Assembly (NCBI GenBank): GCA_013360915.1
Contig: JABWAT010000012.1
Coordinates: 1-64,000, forward strand
Direction of reading: 5' to 3'
Length of the DNA: 64,000 bases
DNA from: Bacteroidota bacterium
GTDB taxonomy: Bacteria > Bacteroidota > JABWAT01
In this document: positions 41,970 through 53,066 of the stretch, in pieces
How positions within the stretch are numbered: position 1 is the first letter of the stretch
Layout: every line of letters begins with the position of its first letter
Translations under genes and position numbers: made by a program
The notes under the pieces: model-generated
The model's input: only the letters and a program-made list of their open reading frames with translations
Told to the model about the DNA's origin: nothing
Databases searched by the model: none

Positions 41970-44801
41970 TTACTTTACTTCATTTCCATCGGCATCCAGG
42001 TATTTCACCTCGCCGTAGCCCAATGCTTTGATCTTCTCTTCGATCTTAGCACGGTCACCAACGATTACCCAGATCACCTGATCAGGACGCAACAGTTTTT
42101 TACCTGCCTCGGCCAGTTTCTCAAGATTCAGATCGCGGATTTTCCCCGGATAGGTAGTATAGTAATCTTCCGGATAGCCGAATTTGAGCAGATCAGTAAG
42201 ATATCCCTGAACCGATGCATTGGTTTCCCAGGCACCTGGCAATTCGAGGATCATGCTTTTCTGTATTTTTTCCAGCTCTCCGGCATTGACCGGCCGGGTT
42301 GAAAGAATGTCGTTGAATTCCTTCCGGATTTCAGCCATCGATTCGGCAGTTTTATCGGTCTGCACATTGGCATAAGCGATAAACGGCCGCTGTCCTTTTG
42401 CATCGCGCATAAAACTGGAGGCACCATATGACCAGTGTTTATCCTCGCGCAGGTTCATGTTGATGCGGGAGGTGAACGATCCACCCAGCACATTGTTAAA
42501 GGACTCAATGGCAATTTCATCCGGATTGTTTTTCGGCATAACCAGATGCCCCGCCATGATCACCGATTGGGGTGAACCCGGTTTATCGATGATGTAGAGC
42601 GATTGTTTGGCCGGCAATTTCACCTCGGACAGGTTCTTTTTCGGAGTATCACCCGAGCGCCATCCGCCGAACAATTTTTCCAGTTTCGGCTTTAACTCAG
42701 ACATGGTGATATCACCCACCACAATCATAGTAGCCGCATTGGCTTTGAACCAGGCTGCATGGTAGGCTTTCAGATCGTCACGGGTAAGCGAACCAACCGA
42801 TGCTTCGGTGCCCGATCCGGTCAGCGGATTCGAGTAGGCGTGACCTTTACCATAAAGCAACGCCGGGAACGTACGCAGGGCCATTTGTACAGGACGGGTT
42901 TTTTCCTGTTGGATGCCAACCAGAGTCTGCTTTTTAATCCGATCGAAATCGGCAGCAGGGAAAGCCGGATTCAGAATGACATCCGCAAAAATTTCCAGTG
43001 CCGGATCCAGATTTGCTTTCAATGCATCCAGAGAAACATAGCTGGCATCCAGGTCGGAACCTGTTCCTACCGTTGCTCCGATTTTCTGAAGCTGTTCGCT
43101 GATCTGCAGGGAGGTCCGGGTGGCGGTTCCCTCATCGAGCATATCCATGGCCAGACGATTCGTACCTGCTTTAATGCCCTGATCCGACGCATAGCCGGCA
43201 TCGAGCAGCAGATCAATCTGAACTGTTGGAATGGATTTCCGTTCAATCAGATACACTTTCAGTCCCATGGGTAGCGTGGTTGACTGGAAAGCAGGGAATT
43301 TGGGTTCGACAGTTGCACCGGTCACCGGTAATGATTTGCGGGAAACCGCGCTGCTGTCGGCGTTGGTAAACTCGGGGAACGGGTTGATGGTTTGAACATA
43401 AGCCCCATCGCTCAGCCAATCCACCGATACTTTTTTCATTTGTTCAGGCGTGATTTCCCTGATCCATTGATAGCGGGTTTTGTAAAAATCCGGGCGGCCG
43501 GCATAGATGGCATTCTGAGCCAGAATGTCTGACTTTCCTCCGAATCCGCCAATCCGCTCAATTCCGCGAATGAAAGCGGCGATGGATTCGGTTTTTGCGC
43601 GATCCAGTTCTTCTACTGTCGGACCGTCGGTCAGGAAGCGGGTCAGCTCCTCACGAAGTGCTTTCTCAACTCTGGCCACATCGATACCGGGTTTCACCAT
43701 GGCTCCGATGGTTACCTGTGAGGCAATTTCACGCTGATCGATATAGGCAAAAGCCTGTGTGGCAATCTGATCATCATAAACCAATCGCTTATACAGGCGG
43801 GAGTTTTTGCCCGCGGAAAGCACATCGGTGGCGATATCCAGAACGGTAGCCTCCTGAGTTCTCCAGGCCGGGACATTCCATGTCATGGTAATCCGGGTCT
43901 GCTTTACCCGATCCTGAGCAACCTGACGTTGCTCGCCGCTTCGTTTGGCCACCCAGGAATCGAAGGCTGCAACCGGGGGTCCAGATGGAATATGACCAAA
44001 GTATTTTTCCATCTTGGTCCGTGCTGTTTTCACATCGATATCACCAGCCAGTACAATCACCGCATTGGCAGCACCGTAATAGGTTTTAAACCACTCATGT
44101 ACATCTTCCAGTTTGGCATTGTTCAGATCTTCCAATGATCCGATCACCGTCCAGGAATAGGGGTGACCGGCCGGCCAGGTGGCCTTGGTGGTCAGTTCCC
44201 ATCCGATGGAATAAGGATTGTTATCTCCCTGGCGTTTTTCGTTCTGTACCACACCGCGCTGCTCATCCAGTTTGGCCTGGGTGACAGCACCAAGCAGGTG
44301 ACCCATCCGGTCCGATTCCATCCAGAGAGCCACATCGAGGGCATGGGTGGGTACATTCTGGAAATAGTTGGTGCGGTCATTGTTGGTGGTGCCGTTCAGG
44401 TCGGTGGCACCGATCCGTTCCATCACCTGGAAATAATCATCATCCATGTTTTCCGAGCCGTTGAACATGAGATGCTCAAAGAGGTGGGCGAAACCCGTCT
44501 TTCCGGGTTTTTCATTTTTAGAGCCCACGTGGTACCAGACATTCACAGCCACGATGGGTGCTTTCCGGTCTTCGTGAACAATCACACGCAAACCATTGGA
44601 AAGCGTGAATTCCTCATAGGGAATTTCTGCGGTCATGCCTTCCCAGGCAGCAGGAACTTTGTCGGCTTTCACTGCTTTGGCAGGTGCCTTTGCGGTTTTT
44701 GCCGGTTTTGCAGCCGGCTTCTTGGCAGATTTCTGCTGTGCAACAGCCACACCGGCCACGAGAAGGGCCGAGAGCACCAGCAGGAGTGATTTTCTGATCA
44801 T
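41970..44801 (-). CDS. two-module M16 zinc peptidase, exported
   Basis: 943 residues. Signal peptide (LLLVLSALLVAGVAVAQQ), a Lys/Ala/Pro linker (~22-48) and two M16 halves. The first has the inverted zinc motif AHLFEHLMFNGSENM (HxxEH) and the third ligand Glu in LDEQRGVVQNEKRQ, so it is active. The second half (from ~515, TTLPMGLKVYLIERK) lacks HxxEH and is the usual structural partner. Cuts peptides in the periplasm. GGAG 5 nt before the ATG. It stands as a single gene. Confidence 0.93.
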   Translation of the reverse strand: MIRKSLLLVLSALLVAGVAVAQQKSAKKPAAKPAKTAKAPAKAVKADKVPAAWEGMTAEIPYEEFTLSNGLRVIVHEDRKAPIVAVNVWYHVGSKNEKPGKTGFAHLFEHLMFNGSENMDDDYFQVMERIGATDLNGTTNNDRTNYFQNVPTHALDVALWMESDRMGHLLGAVTQAKLDEQRGVVQNEKRQGDNNPYSIGWELTTKATWPAGHPYSWTVIGSLEDLNNAKLEDVHEWFKTYYGAANAVIVLAGDIDVKTARTKMEKYFGHIPSGPPVAAFDSWVAKRSGEQRQVAQDRVKQTRITMTWNVPAWRTQEATVLDIATDVLSAGKNSRLYKRLVYDDQIATQAFAYIDQREIASQVTIGAMVKPGIDVARVEKALREELTRFLTDGPTVEELDRAKTESIAAFIRGIERIGGFGGKSDILAQNAIYAGRPDFYKTRYQWIREITPEQMKKVSVDWLSDGAYVQTINPFPEFTNADSSAVSRKSLPVTGATVEPKFPAFQSTTLPMGLKVYLIERKSIPTVQIDLLLDAGYASDQGIKAGTNRLAMDMLDEGTATRTSLQISEQLQKIGATVGTGSDLDASYVSLDALKANLDPALEIFADVILNPAFPAADFDRIKKQTLVGIQQEKTRPVQMALRTFPALLYGKGHAYSNPLTGSGTEASVGSLTRDDLKAYHAAWFKANAATMIVVGDITMSELKPKLEKLFGGWRSGDTPKKNLSEVKLPAKQSLYIIDKPGSPQSVIMAGHLVMPKNNPDEIAIESFNNVLGGSFTSRINMNLREDKHWSYGASSFMRDAKGQRPFIAYANVQTDKTAESMAEIRKEFNDILSTRPVNAGELEKIQKSMILELPGAWETNASVQGYLTDLLKFGYPEDYYTTYPGKIRDLNLEKLAEAGKKLLRPDQVIWVIVGDRAKIEEKIKALGYGEVKYLDADGNEVK

Positions 44802-44886
44802 GGTTTCTCCGTTTCAGTTAAAAAAAGGCCTTGCTAAATAGCAAACCGCCATCAAATGATCAAACTGACCGGAGAATAAAACGGCT

Positions 44887-45222
44887 TCAGGTGCTGGTTC
44901 GGGCGTGGGACCATTCATCCCAGTAGTGCCTGACCGTCAGGATGGGATGATAAATCAGCATTCTGGGACCGGAATACCGCATGACTTTTCTGATCTGTTC
45001 GCGCGGATCGGACCGGTAGCAATGAACGGTGCATTGAGCACAAGTGGGTTTGTTCCCGGCAAACGGACAGCGGGAAATCCGGTTCAGGGCATAAGTAAAA
45101 AGGGCGGTGCAATCGGGACACTCTGTGAGGTCCCTGTTATGGTTCCCCCGGCACCAGAGAGCAATCATAACCCGGATGGTTTTCCGTTCCCGGTCCAACC
45201 GTGAAATATCGGGTGTCTTCAT
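44887..45222 (-). CDS. YgbA-type nitrous oxide-stimulated promoter family protein
   Basis: 111 residues rich in Cys: ECPDCTALFTYALNRISRCPF, KPTCAQCTVHCY and YRSDPREQIRKVMRYSGPRML, the pattern of PF11756. In enterobacteria ygbA is induced by nitric oxide and helps recovery; the mechanism is unclear. Upstream, GTCC-N7-GGAC is a small inverted repeat about 20 nt from the start. Single gene. Confidence 0.85.
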   Translation of the reverse strand: MKTPDISRLDRERKTIRVMIALWCRGNHNRDLTECPDCTALFTYALNRISRCPFAGNKPTCAQCTVHCYRSDPREQIRKVMRYSGPRMLIYHPILTVRHYWDEWSHARTST

Positions 45223-45379
45223 ACCTGCAAAATCGTCCTTTTTATGGACTTTTTTGTCACTGTAATTTCAGTTTTTCAGACTGATTGGGTTCAGAAGAAA
45301 AGAAAACACCAAGAAAATACGCAGCAGGAGTGAGGAATTTCATGGCAGAAACGCTTATTTCTATAACCGTGGACCAGTT

Positions 45380-45554
45380 TTTGTGCCACCGGACCCCGAG
45401 TGATCCCGCTTGCCCCGATTAAATCGGGGAGGGGGCCGGCTTCCTAACCTTCCGGTCATCTCGATACGACTCACTGCGTTCGTCACTCGATGACCGATTT
45501 TCCCCGGTCCCCGAGTGATTCGACCGAAGGGAGAATTGTATCGAGGGGCCCGGT
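45380..45554. repeat. intergenic repeat mosaic, copy 2, with two hairpins
   Basis: The gap 45223-45554 has no gene. It contains CCCCGAT-3-ATCGGGG (45413-45429) and an imperfect inverted repeat CGGTCATCTCGA...TCGATGACCG (45453-45496). The same ends recur at 45926-45989. A promoter-like T-rich stretch precedes ygbA at its left side. Confidence 0.7.
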
Positions 45555-45845
45555 TCACTTGCTGACGGTAAACACCTTTCTCGCAAGCCCTGACAATAGA
45601 CCGGATTCACCTTCGGTTAATACCAATTTCTTCTGATGTGACCAGTTCTGTACCTGCTTTTCCCGGTTAAATGCATCTGTGATTCTGTCGTACTCTTCCC
45701 AATAGACGAGGGTAACCGGTAACCGTCGCTTCGTATAATTTGCACCAAATCCAGATTGATATTGTATGAAGCGAAGTGTTAAATCGATAGTGCTTCCAGT
45801 ATAAAAAGTACCATCGTTGCAATGCAGAATGTACATATAGGCCAT
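45555..45845 (-). CDS. GIY-YIG nuclease superfamily protein (UPF0213-like)
   Basis: 96 residues: MYILHCNDGTFYTGSTIDLTLR is the GIY-YIG strand pair (Y..L..(D)G.FY.G.T..L..R), followed by LVYWEEYDRITDAFNREKQVQNW with the catalytic Glu region (A..RE..I..W). Small stand-alone UPF0213/YhbQ type, role in DNA repair presumed. Flanked on both sides by repeat mosaics, and its 3' end directly adjoins one, which may favour mobility. Confidence 0.85.
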   Translation of the reverse strand: MAYMYILHCNDGTFYTGSTIDLTLRFIQYQSGFGANYTKRRLPVTLVYWEEYDRITDAFNREKQVQNWSHQKKLVLTEGESGLLSGLARKVFTVSK

Positions 45846-45925
45846 TATAACTTTCCCGGGATTCTTGAGTAGTATATTAAGGATACTTGAATCGTTAAAA
45901 AAGAAAAACGACTCACGGCCCTGCT

Positions 45926-45989
45926 GGTCATCTCGATATCCGTCTGCGCCGGACTTTCAGCATCCCGCTTCGCGGGATACTCGATGACC
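45926..45989. repeat. inverted repeat of the dispersed family
   Basis: GGTCATCTCGATATCCG opens and TCGATGACC closes a 64-nt dyad with an inner hairpin ATCCCGC-3-GCGGGAT. The core CGATATCCGTC.G.GCCGGACTTTCAGC is shared with 15700-15728 and 54860-54888. It lies in the 187-nt gap between the GIY-YIG gene and aat. Confidence 0.7.
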
Positions 45990-46032
45990 GATAATACCCG
46001 ACACATTTTGCCTGTTCATCCTTCCCGTTTTC

Positions 46033-47723
<1,691 letters not shown>

Positions 47724-47729
47724 TCCGCC

Positions 47730-48833
47730 ATGATATCCGACGACAAACTGCATTTACTGCTTCACCTGACCCGTGTGCCCGGTCTTGGCCCCACACGGAT
47801 CCGGTCTCTTTTTTCCTCCATGCAATCCATCAGCCAGCTGAAACGGTGCAGAACCGATCATCTGGCTGCCAATCCGGTTATTGGTCCGAAATATGCCGCT
47901 GACCTGACTGTCTTTCCTGTGGATGAAGAAATCCACAACCAATTGATCCGGCAGGTGGATGACACGGGTGGATGGATTCTTCCCTTTTGGGATGAGCGTT
48001 TCCCGGCTTCCCTGAACCGGCTATCCGGCATGCCTACTCATTTATTCGGTTTGGGGGATCCGTCTGCATTATCGGCCGTTTCAATGGCTGTTGTGGGTAC
48101 CCGGATTCCCACGCCATACGGAAAACTGGCCGCAGAAAAACTCACGACAGGTCTGGTTCAGGCAGGTCTTACCATTGTTTCCGGATTTGCACGTGGCATC
48201 GATACAGTGGCTCATCAGAGCTGCCTGGCGGCTGGGGGAACCACCGTTGCAGTACTTGGCAGCGGGTTGGGGCAGATTTATCCTCCCGAAAACCAGCCTT
48301 TGGTCGATGATGTGTGCCGGACTGGCTGTGTCATAACCGAATACCCACCCGATTCACCACCCGACGCCAGGCATTTTCCTGATCGCAACCGGATCATCGC
48401 AGGCTTATCATTGGGAACACTGGTGGTCGAAGCCGCCGACCGGGGAGGTGCACTGATCACCGCTGCCATGGCTTTGGATATGAACCGTGAGGTGTTTGCG
48501 GTTCCCGGCGACATTTTTCAGCCCAGGGCGGTTGGCACCAACCGGCTGATCCAGAACGGTCAGGCCAAGCTGGTCATCACCGCACAGGATATTCTTCAGG
48601 AACTTCCCGGCTTTTCGGGATCCGGACCCAGACAGCCACTGCCTCCTCCTCCCGACCTTACGCTGTTTGAAGCAGCAATTTATGATCAGTTATCATCTAC
48701 CCCGGTCCATGTGGATGTTCTTGCCGATCTGGTAGACCGAACAACCGGCGATTTGCTGATTCAGTTACTGACGATGGAGTTTAAGGGACTCGTCCGGCAG
48801 TTACCGGGCAAGTATTTTATCAGGATGGGTTAG
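47730..48833 (+). CDS. dprA: DNA-processing protein DprA
   Basis: 367 residues. N-terminal SAM/HhH-like part (LLHLTRVPGLGPTRIRSLF), Rossmann fold with VVGTRIPTPYGKLAAEKLT, IVSGFARGIDTVAHQSCLAAGGTTVAVLGSGL, FPDRNRIIAGLSLGTLVVEAADRGGALITA and FAVPGDIFQPRAVGTNRLIQNGQAKL, and a C-terminal winged helix (~300-367). Loads RecA on incoming single-stranded DNA during transformation. Its stop overlaps the convergent gene by 4 nt. Confidence 0.95.
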   Translation: MISDDKLHLLLHLTRVPGLGPTRIRSLFSSMQSISQLKRCRTDHLAANPVIGPKYAADLTVFPVDEEIHNQLIRQVDDTGGWILPFWDERFPASLNRLSGMPTHLFGLGDPSALSAVSMAVVGTRIPTPYGKLAAEKLTTGLVQAGLTIVSGFARGIDTVAHQSCLAAGGTTVAVLGSGLGQIYPPENQPLVDDVCRTGCVITEYPPDSPPDARHFPDRNRIIAGLSLGTLVVEAADRGGALITAAMALDMNREVFAVPGDIFQPRAVGTNRLIQNGQAKLVITAQDILQELPGFSGSGPRQPLPPPPDLTLFEAAIYDQLSSTPVHVDVLADLVDRTTGDLLIQLLTMEFKGLVRQLPGKYFIRMG

Positions 48834-49051
48834 TTGGCGTAGGGGGTGTAGTAGATTTCGTAGAGAACGAGCTTGCCAAAAAAGGCCGGTTTGTTGATCC
48901 GGTCGCTGACCCGGAGGATGATTTCTATTCCGTCCGATTTCAGCCGGTGCATCCCGAGCGGATGCAGATTGTATTGATTCATCAGTTCCATGAGCAGATC
49001 GAGCTCTAACTGACTCCGGCACTCCAGCCGGATGCAACTTTCAGATTCCAT
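48830..49051 (-). CDS. small DUF4911-like protein
   Basis: 73 residues from the ATG at 49051 with AAAGGGACC upstream. IRLECRSQLELDLLMELMNQYNLHPLGM and DGIEIILRVSDRINKPAFF suggest a compact alpha/beta (ACT-like) fold. It resembles DUF4911 members but the match is loose, and no function is known. Its 5' side faces the 599-nt repeat-bearing gap before mqnD. Confidence 0.6.
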   Translation of the reverse strand: MESESCIRLECRSQLELDLLMELMNQYNLHPLGMHRLKSDGIEIILRVSDRINKPAFFGKLVLYEIYYTPYAN

Positions 49052-49207
49052 GGTCCCTTTTAGTGCAAAAATTGTGCCCTGTATCAAAAACGGGATAAAC
49101 GGTCGTTCTGGTTCCTGAGTTGTCTATTTTTCTGATCAAAGAGATGAATGGTGAAATGGACAGGGGTGGGGATTTGCGGTTAAGAGTGACGGGGTTAAAA
49201 ATATCAG

Positions 49208-49240
<33 letters not shown>

Positions 49241-49260
49241 TGAAAAATCCATGATCAACT

Positions 49261-49386
49261 GTCATCCCCGCGCTGTGAGTGCGGCCAAGACGGACAGGCC
49301 GGGATCTCTGAATGATGTAGGTAAGTACTTTATCCAAATTATTTAAAATAGAGATTCCGGCTTGCGCCAGAATGACATCACAGGTG
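49261..49386. mobile_element. MITE-like repeat element, 126 bp
   Basis: Starts GTCATCCC and ends AGAATGAC, imperfect terminal inverted repeats. Its first ~85 bp match, in inverted orientation, the element at 54681-54779, including 'TGGATAAAGT.CTTA' and 'CTCACAGCGC'. The element at 61887-61998 has the same ends. A second partial copy of its right half lies at 49396-49435. No transposase is encoded, so it would be a non-autonomous element or a dispersed structural repeat. Confidence 0.6.
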
Positions 49387-49529
49387 AATACTCCGGCTTC
49401 TCCGTCAGTACCGGACTCACAGCGCCAGAAAGACATCGTGGGTTTTTCAGGAAAAAACAGCCAACAGACCCTCACACCTTCCCTCTCCGGCGGAGAGGGA
49501 GAAATTCTGTATTCCGTACTCCGTATTGC

Positions 49530-49630
49530 GTATTCTGAATTCTGAATTCTGAATTCTGTATTCTGTCCTCCGGTGGCTTCGAGACCCTCAGCCACCGGGT
49601 AATGGCTCCTGACTCCTGACTCCTGACTTC
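49530..49630. repeat. ATTCTGA heptamer array and inverted CCTGACT array
   Basis: ATTCTGA-type 7-mers repeat at about 49530-49566; CTCCTGACTCCTGACT follows at 49606-49630. Same words recur at 62158-62222 and, inverted, at 54575-54602. The rest of 49052-49650 holds the MITE-like element and no gene. Confidence 0.7.
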
Positions 49631-49650
49631 TCTCTCCTGCATTTCTGCCT

Positions 49651-50502
49651 TCACGCCCAGTCAATTTTCACCTTTTTGGGAATGATTCCGGCTTTGAAAC
49701 CCTCATCAAGAACCATCTGACAGGCTTTTTTCAGTTCGGAAGTCATGGAGGCGGTATCTGCATTTGCGTAAAGGGCCAGATAATCATCAACCCGGTTATA
49801 ATCGGCCAGTTCCTGAATACCGCGGGGATCTTCTTTCACCCATTTTCTGATCATGGCATCGCGGTGGTCCAGTGAAAAGCGGATGGAATCCTTCAGAATG
49901 GCGGAAACCTCCCGTATCACTTTTTTTCCCAACCCGCGGCGGATCACATTCACCCCCAGAGGAAGCGGGAGACCGTAAGTCTGATGCCACCACTGACCCG
50001 TATCGGCTACCAGGTGGAAACCTCGCTCCTGATAAATCAGCCGGCCTTCATGAATCACCAGGCCAGCATCCACTTCACCCGAGGAAATGGCATCGAAAAT
50101 CCGGTAAAACGGTTCGATCGGCACCACAACCGGCTGCACATCAGGAACCATGAGTTTCAGGATCAGCCAGGCGGTTGTTTTTAATCCGGGAATGGCAATT
50201 CGTTTGCCGGCCAGATCAGCGACAGTCATGGGTTTACCAGCAATCAGAACAGGACCGTAATTTCGTCCCACACTGGCACCATGCGGGAGAATAAGAAACC
50301 GGTCGGCCAGTCCGGCGTATGCATGCAGTGAAATAGCAGACACATCGGTCTGATTGCTTTCAGATGCCAGATCGTTTAACTTCTGAGTGTCCAGGGTCAT
50401 TGCGGAAAACCGGTAATCCCCGGTGGGAATCAATCCTGCCAGCGCCGGATAGAACATAAAAAAATCATCGGAATCGGGGCTGTAATTGATATGAATCGTC
50501 AT
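49651..50502 (-). CDS. mqnD: 1,4-dihydroxy-6-naphthoate synthase MqnD
   Basis: 283 residues from the ATG at 50502 (AGGGAAGAAGA upstream). IHINYSPDSDDFFMFYPAL corresponds to the SPCPNDTF.F motif, followed by VSAISLHAYAGLADRFLILPHGASVGRNYGP (the 'G...G.GYGP' loop), GLVIHEGRLIYQERG with the catalytic His, and WWHQTYGLPLPLG. Periplasmic-binding-protein fold; converts cyclic dehypoxanthinyl futalosine to the naphthoate in menaquinone synthesis. Its start codon lies inside mqnB, see 50491. Confidence 0.9.
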   Translation of the reverse strand: MTIHINYSPDSDDFFMFYPALAGLIPTGDYRFSAMTLDTQKLNDLASESNQTDVSAISLHAYAGLADRFLILPHGASVGRNYGPVLIAGKPMTVADLAGKRIAIPGLKTTAWLILKLMVPDVQPVVVPIEPFYRIFDAISSGEVDAGLVIHEGRLIYQERGFHLVADTGQWWHQTYGLPLPLGVNVIRRGLGKKVIREVSAILKDSIRFSLDHRDAMIRKWVKEDPRGIQELADYNRVDDYLALYANADTASMTSELKKACQMVLDEGFKAGIIPKKVKIDWA

Positions 50503-51162
50503 TCTTCTTCCCTCAGACTGATCCTGAGCGCTTATGAACCGGAGCAGCGTTTTCTCAATGTCGATAAAATCCAACCGAATGTGAAATCGGCGTTCACCGG
50601 TGTTGGTCCGGTGGAAGCGGCCATTCATACCACCCGGTACATCACCAGTCTTCATCCGGCCGAAATTTTCTTTATCGGAACCGCCGGTTCTTATCCAAAC
50701 CGGTTTCTCTCACCTGGCGATGTGGTTATTCCATTTTCATACCGGTTCGGAGACGTGGCCACAGCCATGGGCAACTCCTACATGCCCGATCCGCAGCCAT
50801 CCGAGCTATCCTTCGAACGCCATTGCCAGTTACCTCACTACCCGTTCAAGGTTAAAAACGGCGTGGTTCTGACCACACCATCCATCACCCGCGAAACAAG
50901 CGCTTCGGTGGCCTTGCGTGATTTTTACCGGGCCGATGCCGAACAGCTCGAGGTTTTTTCTGTGGCACGGGTAGCCGCTTATTTCCACATTTCCTTTACC
51001 GCCATTCTGGGTATCAGCAATCTGGTCGGTCCCGATTCTCATTCACAATGGAAAGCCAACGAAGAAATGGCCATCCGCCATGCAAGTCTGGTTCTGACAG
51101 ACTGGATCAGGGAGGCTCAGCCGGTTCCCGATCTGATAAAACGCCGGACCAATTCGGATTGA
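50491..51162 (+). CDS. mqnB: futalosine hydrolase MqnB
   Basis: 223 residues. Nucleoside phosphorylase fold: AFTGVGPVEAAIHTTRYI, EIFFIGTAGSYPN, SPGDVVIPF, LEVFSVARVAAYFHISF (E..S.A.AA) and LGISNLVGPDSH. Removes hypoxanthine from futalosine, the step before MqnC/MqnD. Divergent from mqnD with start codons overlapping: the ATG at 50491 lies within mqnD codons 1-4. If that start is wrong, the next candidates are weak non-ATG codons, so I keep 50491. Confidence 0.85.
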   Translation: MNRHSSSLRLILSAYEPEQRFLNVDKIQPNVKSAFTGVGPVEAAIHTTRYITSLHPAEIFFIGTAGSYPNRFLSPGDVVIPFSYRFGDVATAMGNSYMPDPQPSELSFERHCQLPHYPFKVKNGVVLTTPSITRETSASVALRDFYRADAEQLEVFSVARVAAYFHISFTAILGISNLVGPDSHSQWKANEEMAIRHASLVLTDWIREAQPVPDLIKRRTNSD

Positions 51163-51195
51163 ATCTTCCACCAGCCGGGAAACGTAAGACGGAGC

Positions 51196-52500
51196 ATGAG
51201 GTTACTCTATCCCATTTTAGTCCTTTCACTTCTGATCCTTTCCGGCTGCGGGCAGAGCTCTTTCCTGCAGAAACGGGAATCCATCCAGGAAGCCATTCAG
51301 AACCGTGAGAGCAGTCCGGCTGAACGTCAGATCATCCGGAATATGCAACCCGGAAACCAATCGGCACTTTTTCAGACACTGAACAGCGGGATGCTGGCCT
51401 TTTCGGCCGGACAGCCTGATACAGCCCTTCAGTACTGGAACCGGGCTGAGCGGATTATTGACGATCAGTACACCCGGCGGATTTCGCAAAAGCTAACCAG
51501 CATGGTTTCAAATGAGTATTCCGAAAATTATGAAGGATACCCGATTGAACATCTGCTCCTGCATTTTTTCAAATCGCTTTCCCTGATGCAGAAAAATGAC
51601 CCGGATGCTGCGGTGGTTGAAATGCGGAAAATGAATGAGCGTTTTACTTATCTGGAAGATCATCCGGAGCCATACAAGCGAAAGCGGTCTCATTTCCGGT
51701 TACTGAACCTTTACGCGGGTCACCTGTTTGCCATGGCAGGTGAAGAGAATGATGCCCGGGTGTCTTTTCTTCATGCCGGTCTGGATTATGATTCCCTGGT
51801 CACAGCCGGATCTGCTCCGGGAAAACAACCGCTTACCATCCGGCTGGATGGATTTATTCAGGAACTGTTTGAAGGGTCGATCCATCTGCTGATCACAACC
51901 GAGTCTGATTTTCACAGCATCAAGGTCGCTTATCCGGTATTGTTTGACCGGTTTGCCCCGAAACCCGGTCATCCCGTTTATCCGGGGGAGAAGAAGTCTG
52001 ACGACGTTTCCCTGCCGGTTAATGCTAGATTTGAGGAAGATTTTAATGCCCGTGAATCGATCATGGCCAAGGAGCGGATTAGCCGGGCGGCAACCAAATT
52101 TCTGCTTTCATCCGGTGTTACCACAGTGACGGGAGCCATTCTTGATGATCGGGAAGCAGAGCGGGAAAAACAGCGACAGGAAAACAAGGAAGTGGATGAA
52201 CCGGATGGATTTGACACGTTCCTTCAGGTCCTGTGGATCGGGGGCCAGGTGATGAAGGTAGTGGGAACCGCGACTGAGATGGCTGACCTGCGTCAGTGGT
52301 TTACCCTTCCTGCCTCCATCAGTCTCAGTCAATCATCATTTCCCGAGTCGGTTTACCCGGATGAACTTTTCCGTACCGACCGGATTCTGGTCAGATGGAC
52401 GCCGGCCAGGGTCATTCGTTCATTCCCCTCTAATCAGTACCAGAAATCGGAATCCATTGATTTTACCGGAAAAGCGCTGCAGGTTGATGAGGATGATTGA
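51196..52500 (+). CDS. COG3014-type lipoprotein with TPR-like repeats
   Basis: 434 residues, lipobox LSGC (Cys ~18). The region LNSGMLAFSAGQPDTALQYWNRAERI is a TPR-like unit; YEGYPIEHLLLHFFKSLSLMQKNDPDAAVVEMRKM and RLLNLYAGHLFAMAGEENDARVSF are typical of the COG3014 family. That family usually neighbours LpoB and LPP20 lipoproteins; here the pair lies 12 kb away (38368-39980). Envelope protein of unknown action. Convergent with the next gene, 5 nt between. Confidence 0.8.
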   Translation: MRLLYPILVLSLLILSGCGQSSFLQKRESIQEAIQNRESSPAERQIIRNMQPGNQSALFQTLNSGMLAFSAGQPDTALQYWNRAERIIDDQYTRRISQKLTSMVSNEYSENYEGYPIEHLLLHFFKSLSLMQKNDPDAAVVEMRKMNERFTYLEDHPEPYKRKRSHFRLLNLYAGHLFAMAGEENDARVSFLHAGLDYDSLVTAGSAPGKQPLTIRLDGFIQELFEGSIHLLITTESDFHSIKVAYPVLFDRFAPKPGHPVYPGEKKSDDVSLPVNARFEEDFNARESIMAKERISRAATKFLLSSGVTTVTGAILDDREAEREKQRQENKEVDEPDGFDTFLQVLWIGGQVMKVVGTATEMADLRQWFTLPASISLSQSSFPESVYPDELFRTDRILVRWTPARVIRSFPSNQYQKSESIDFTGKALQVDEDD

Positions 52501-52505
52501 ATTTT

Positions 52506-53066
52506 TTACTGCATGAATCGCAGCTTCAGCTGGGACCAGCAGAAATTGTTCAGCACCGAAAAATCACGCCACCGGTAAATGTACCACAATCCTTCGGGCG
52601 ATTTCCGCAAATTCAGCACCATTTTACCATCGATGTTACTCGGATAATCGGTACTGGATCTCGGGATGAACAACCGGTAATCGGCCACCCATTCCACCGA
52701 ATCAATCTGTGTTGGCTGAAAAGCCGCGTTGATAAACGTTACCGTCATGGTTTCCTGCGGAAGCAGATCACGCATCTGATTGGTAAAAACCACAATTTCA
52801 TCTTCACGTGTCAGGGGAGGAATACTCGACTGAAACTCGGGTGACGGGATAAACTGGTAATCACCATCGGATCCCAGACATTTCCTGAAATTTTCGGGAT
52901 TGGCTTCACTGAACGCAAATCGAAGATTATCGAGCACGAATTCCGGCTGGAAGGGTTCCTGAAAGGATGACCGGCGCTGAGAAGGTTCTTCCGGATCGCG
53001 AAGATCGAACCAGTCACAACCAGTCAGCAGGAGTAAAACAACCAGTGAGCCTGTCAGGTATTTCAT
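52506..53066 (-). CDS. lipoprotein of unknown function
   Basis: 186 residues, lipobox LLTGC (Cys ~17). After a proline/serine-rich spacer the fold looks like a mixed alpha/beta cone (FVLDNLRFAFSEANPENFRKCL ... GLWYIYRWRDF), similar to NTF2-like lipoproteins. Begins in an ATGA overlap with the methyltransferase gene; third gene of the ubiE operon. Confidence 0.65.
   Translation of the reverse strand: MKYLTGSLVVLLLLTGCDWFDLRDPEEPSQRRSSFQEPFQPEFVLDNLRFAFSEANPENFRKCLGSDGDYQFIPSPEFQSSIPPLTREDEIVVFTNQMRDLLPQETMTVTFINAAFQPTQIDSVEWVADYRLFIPRSSTDYPSNIDGKMVLNLRKSPEGLWYIYRWRDFSVLNNFCWSQLKLRFMQ

Noticed and set aside
49530-49566. CRISPR-like array
   Set aside because: The unit is 7 bp with no spacers; it is a simple tandem repeat.
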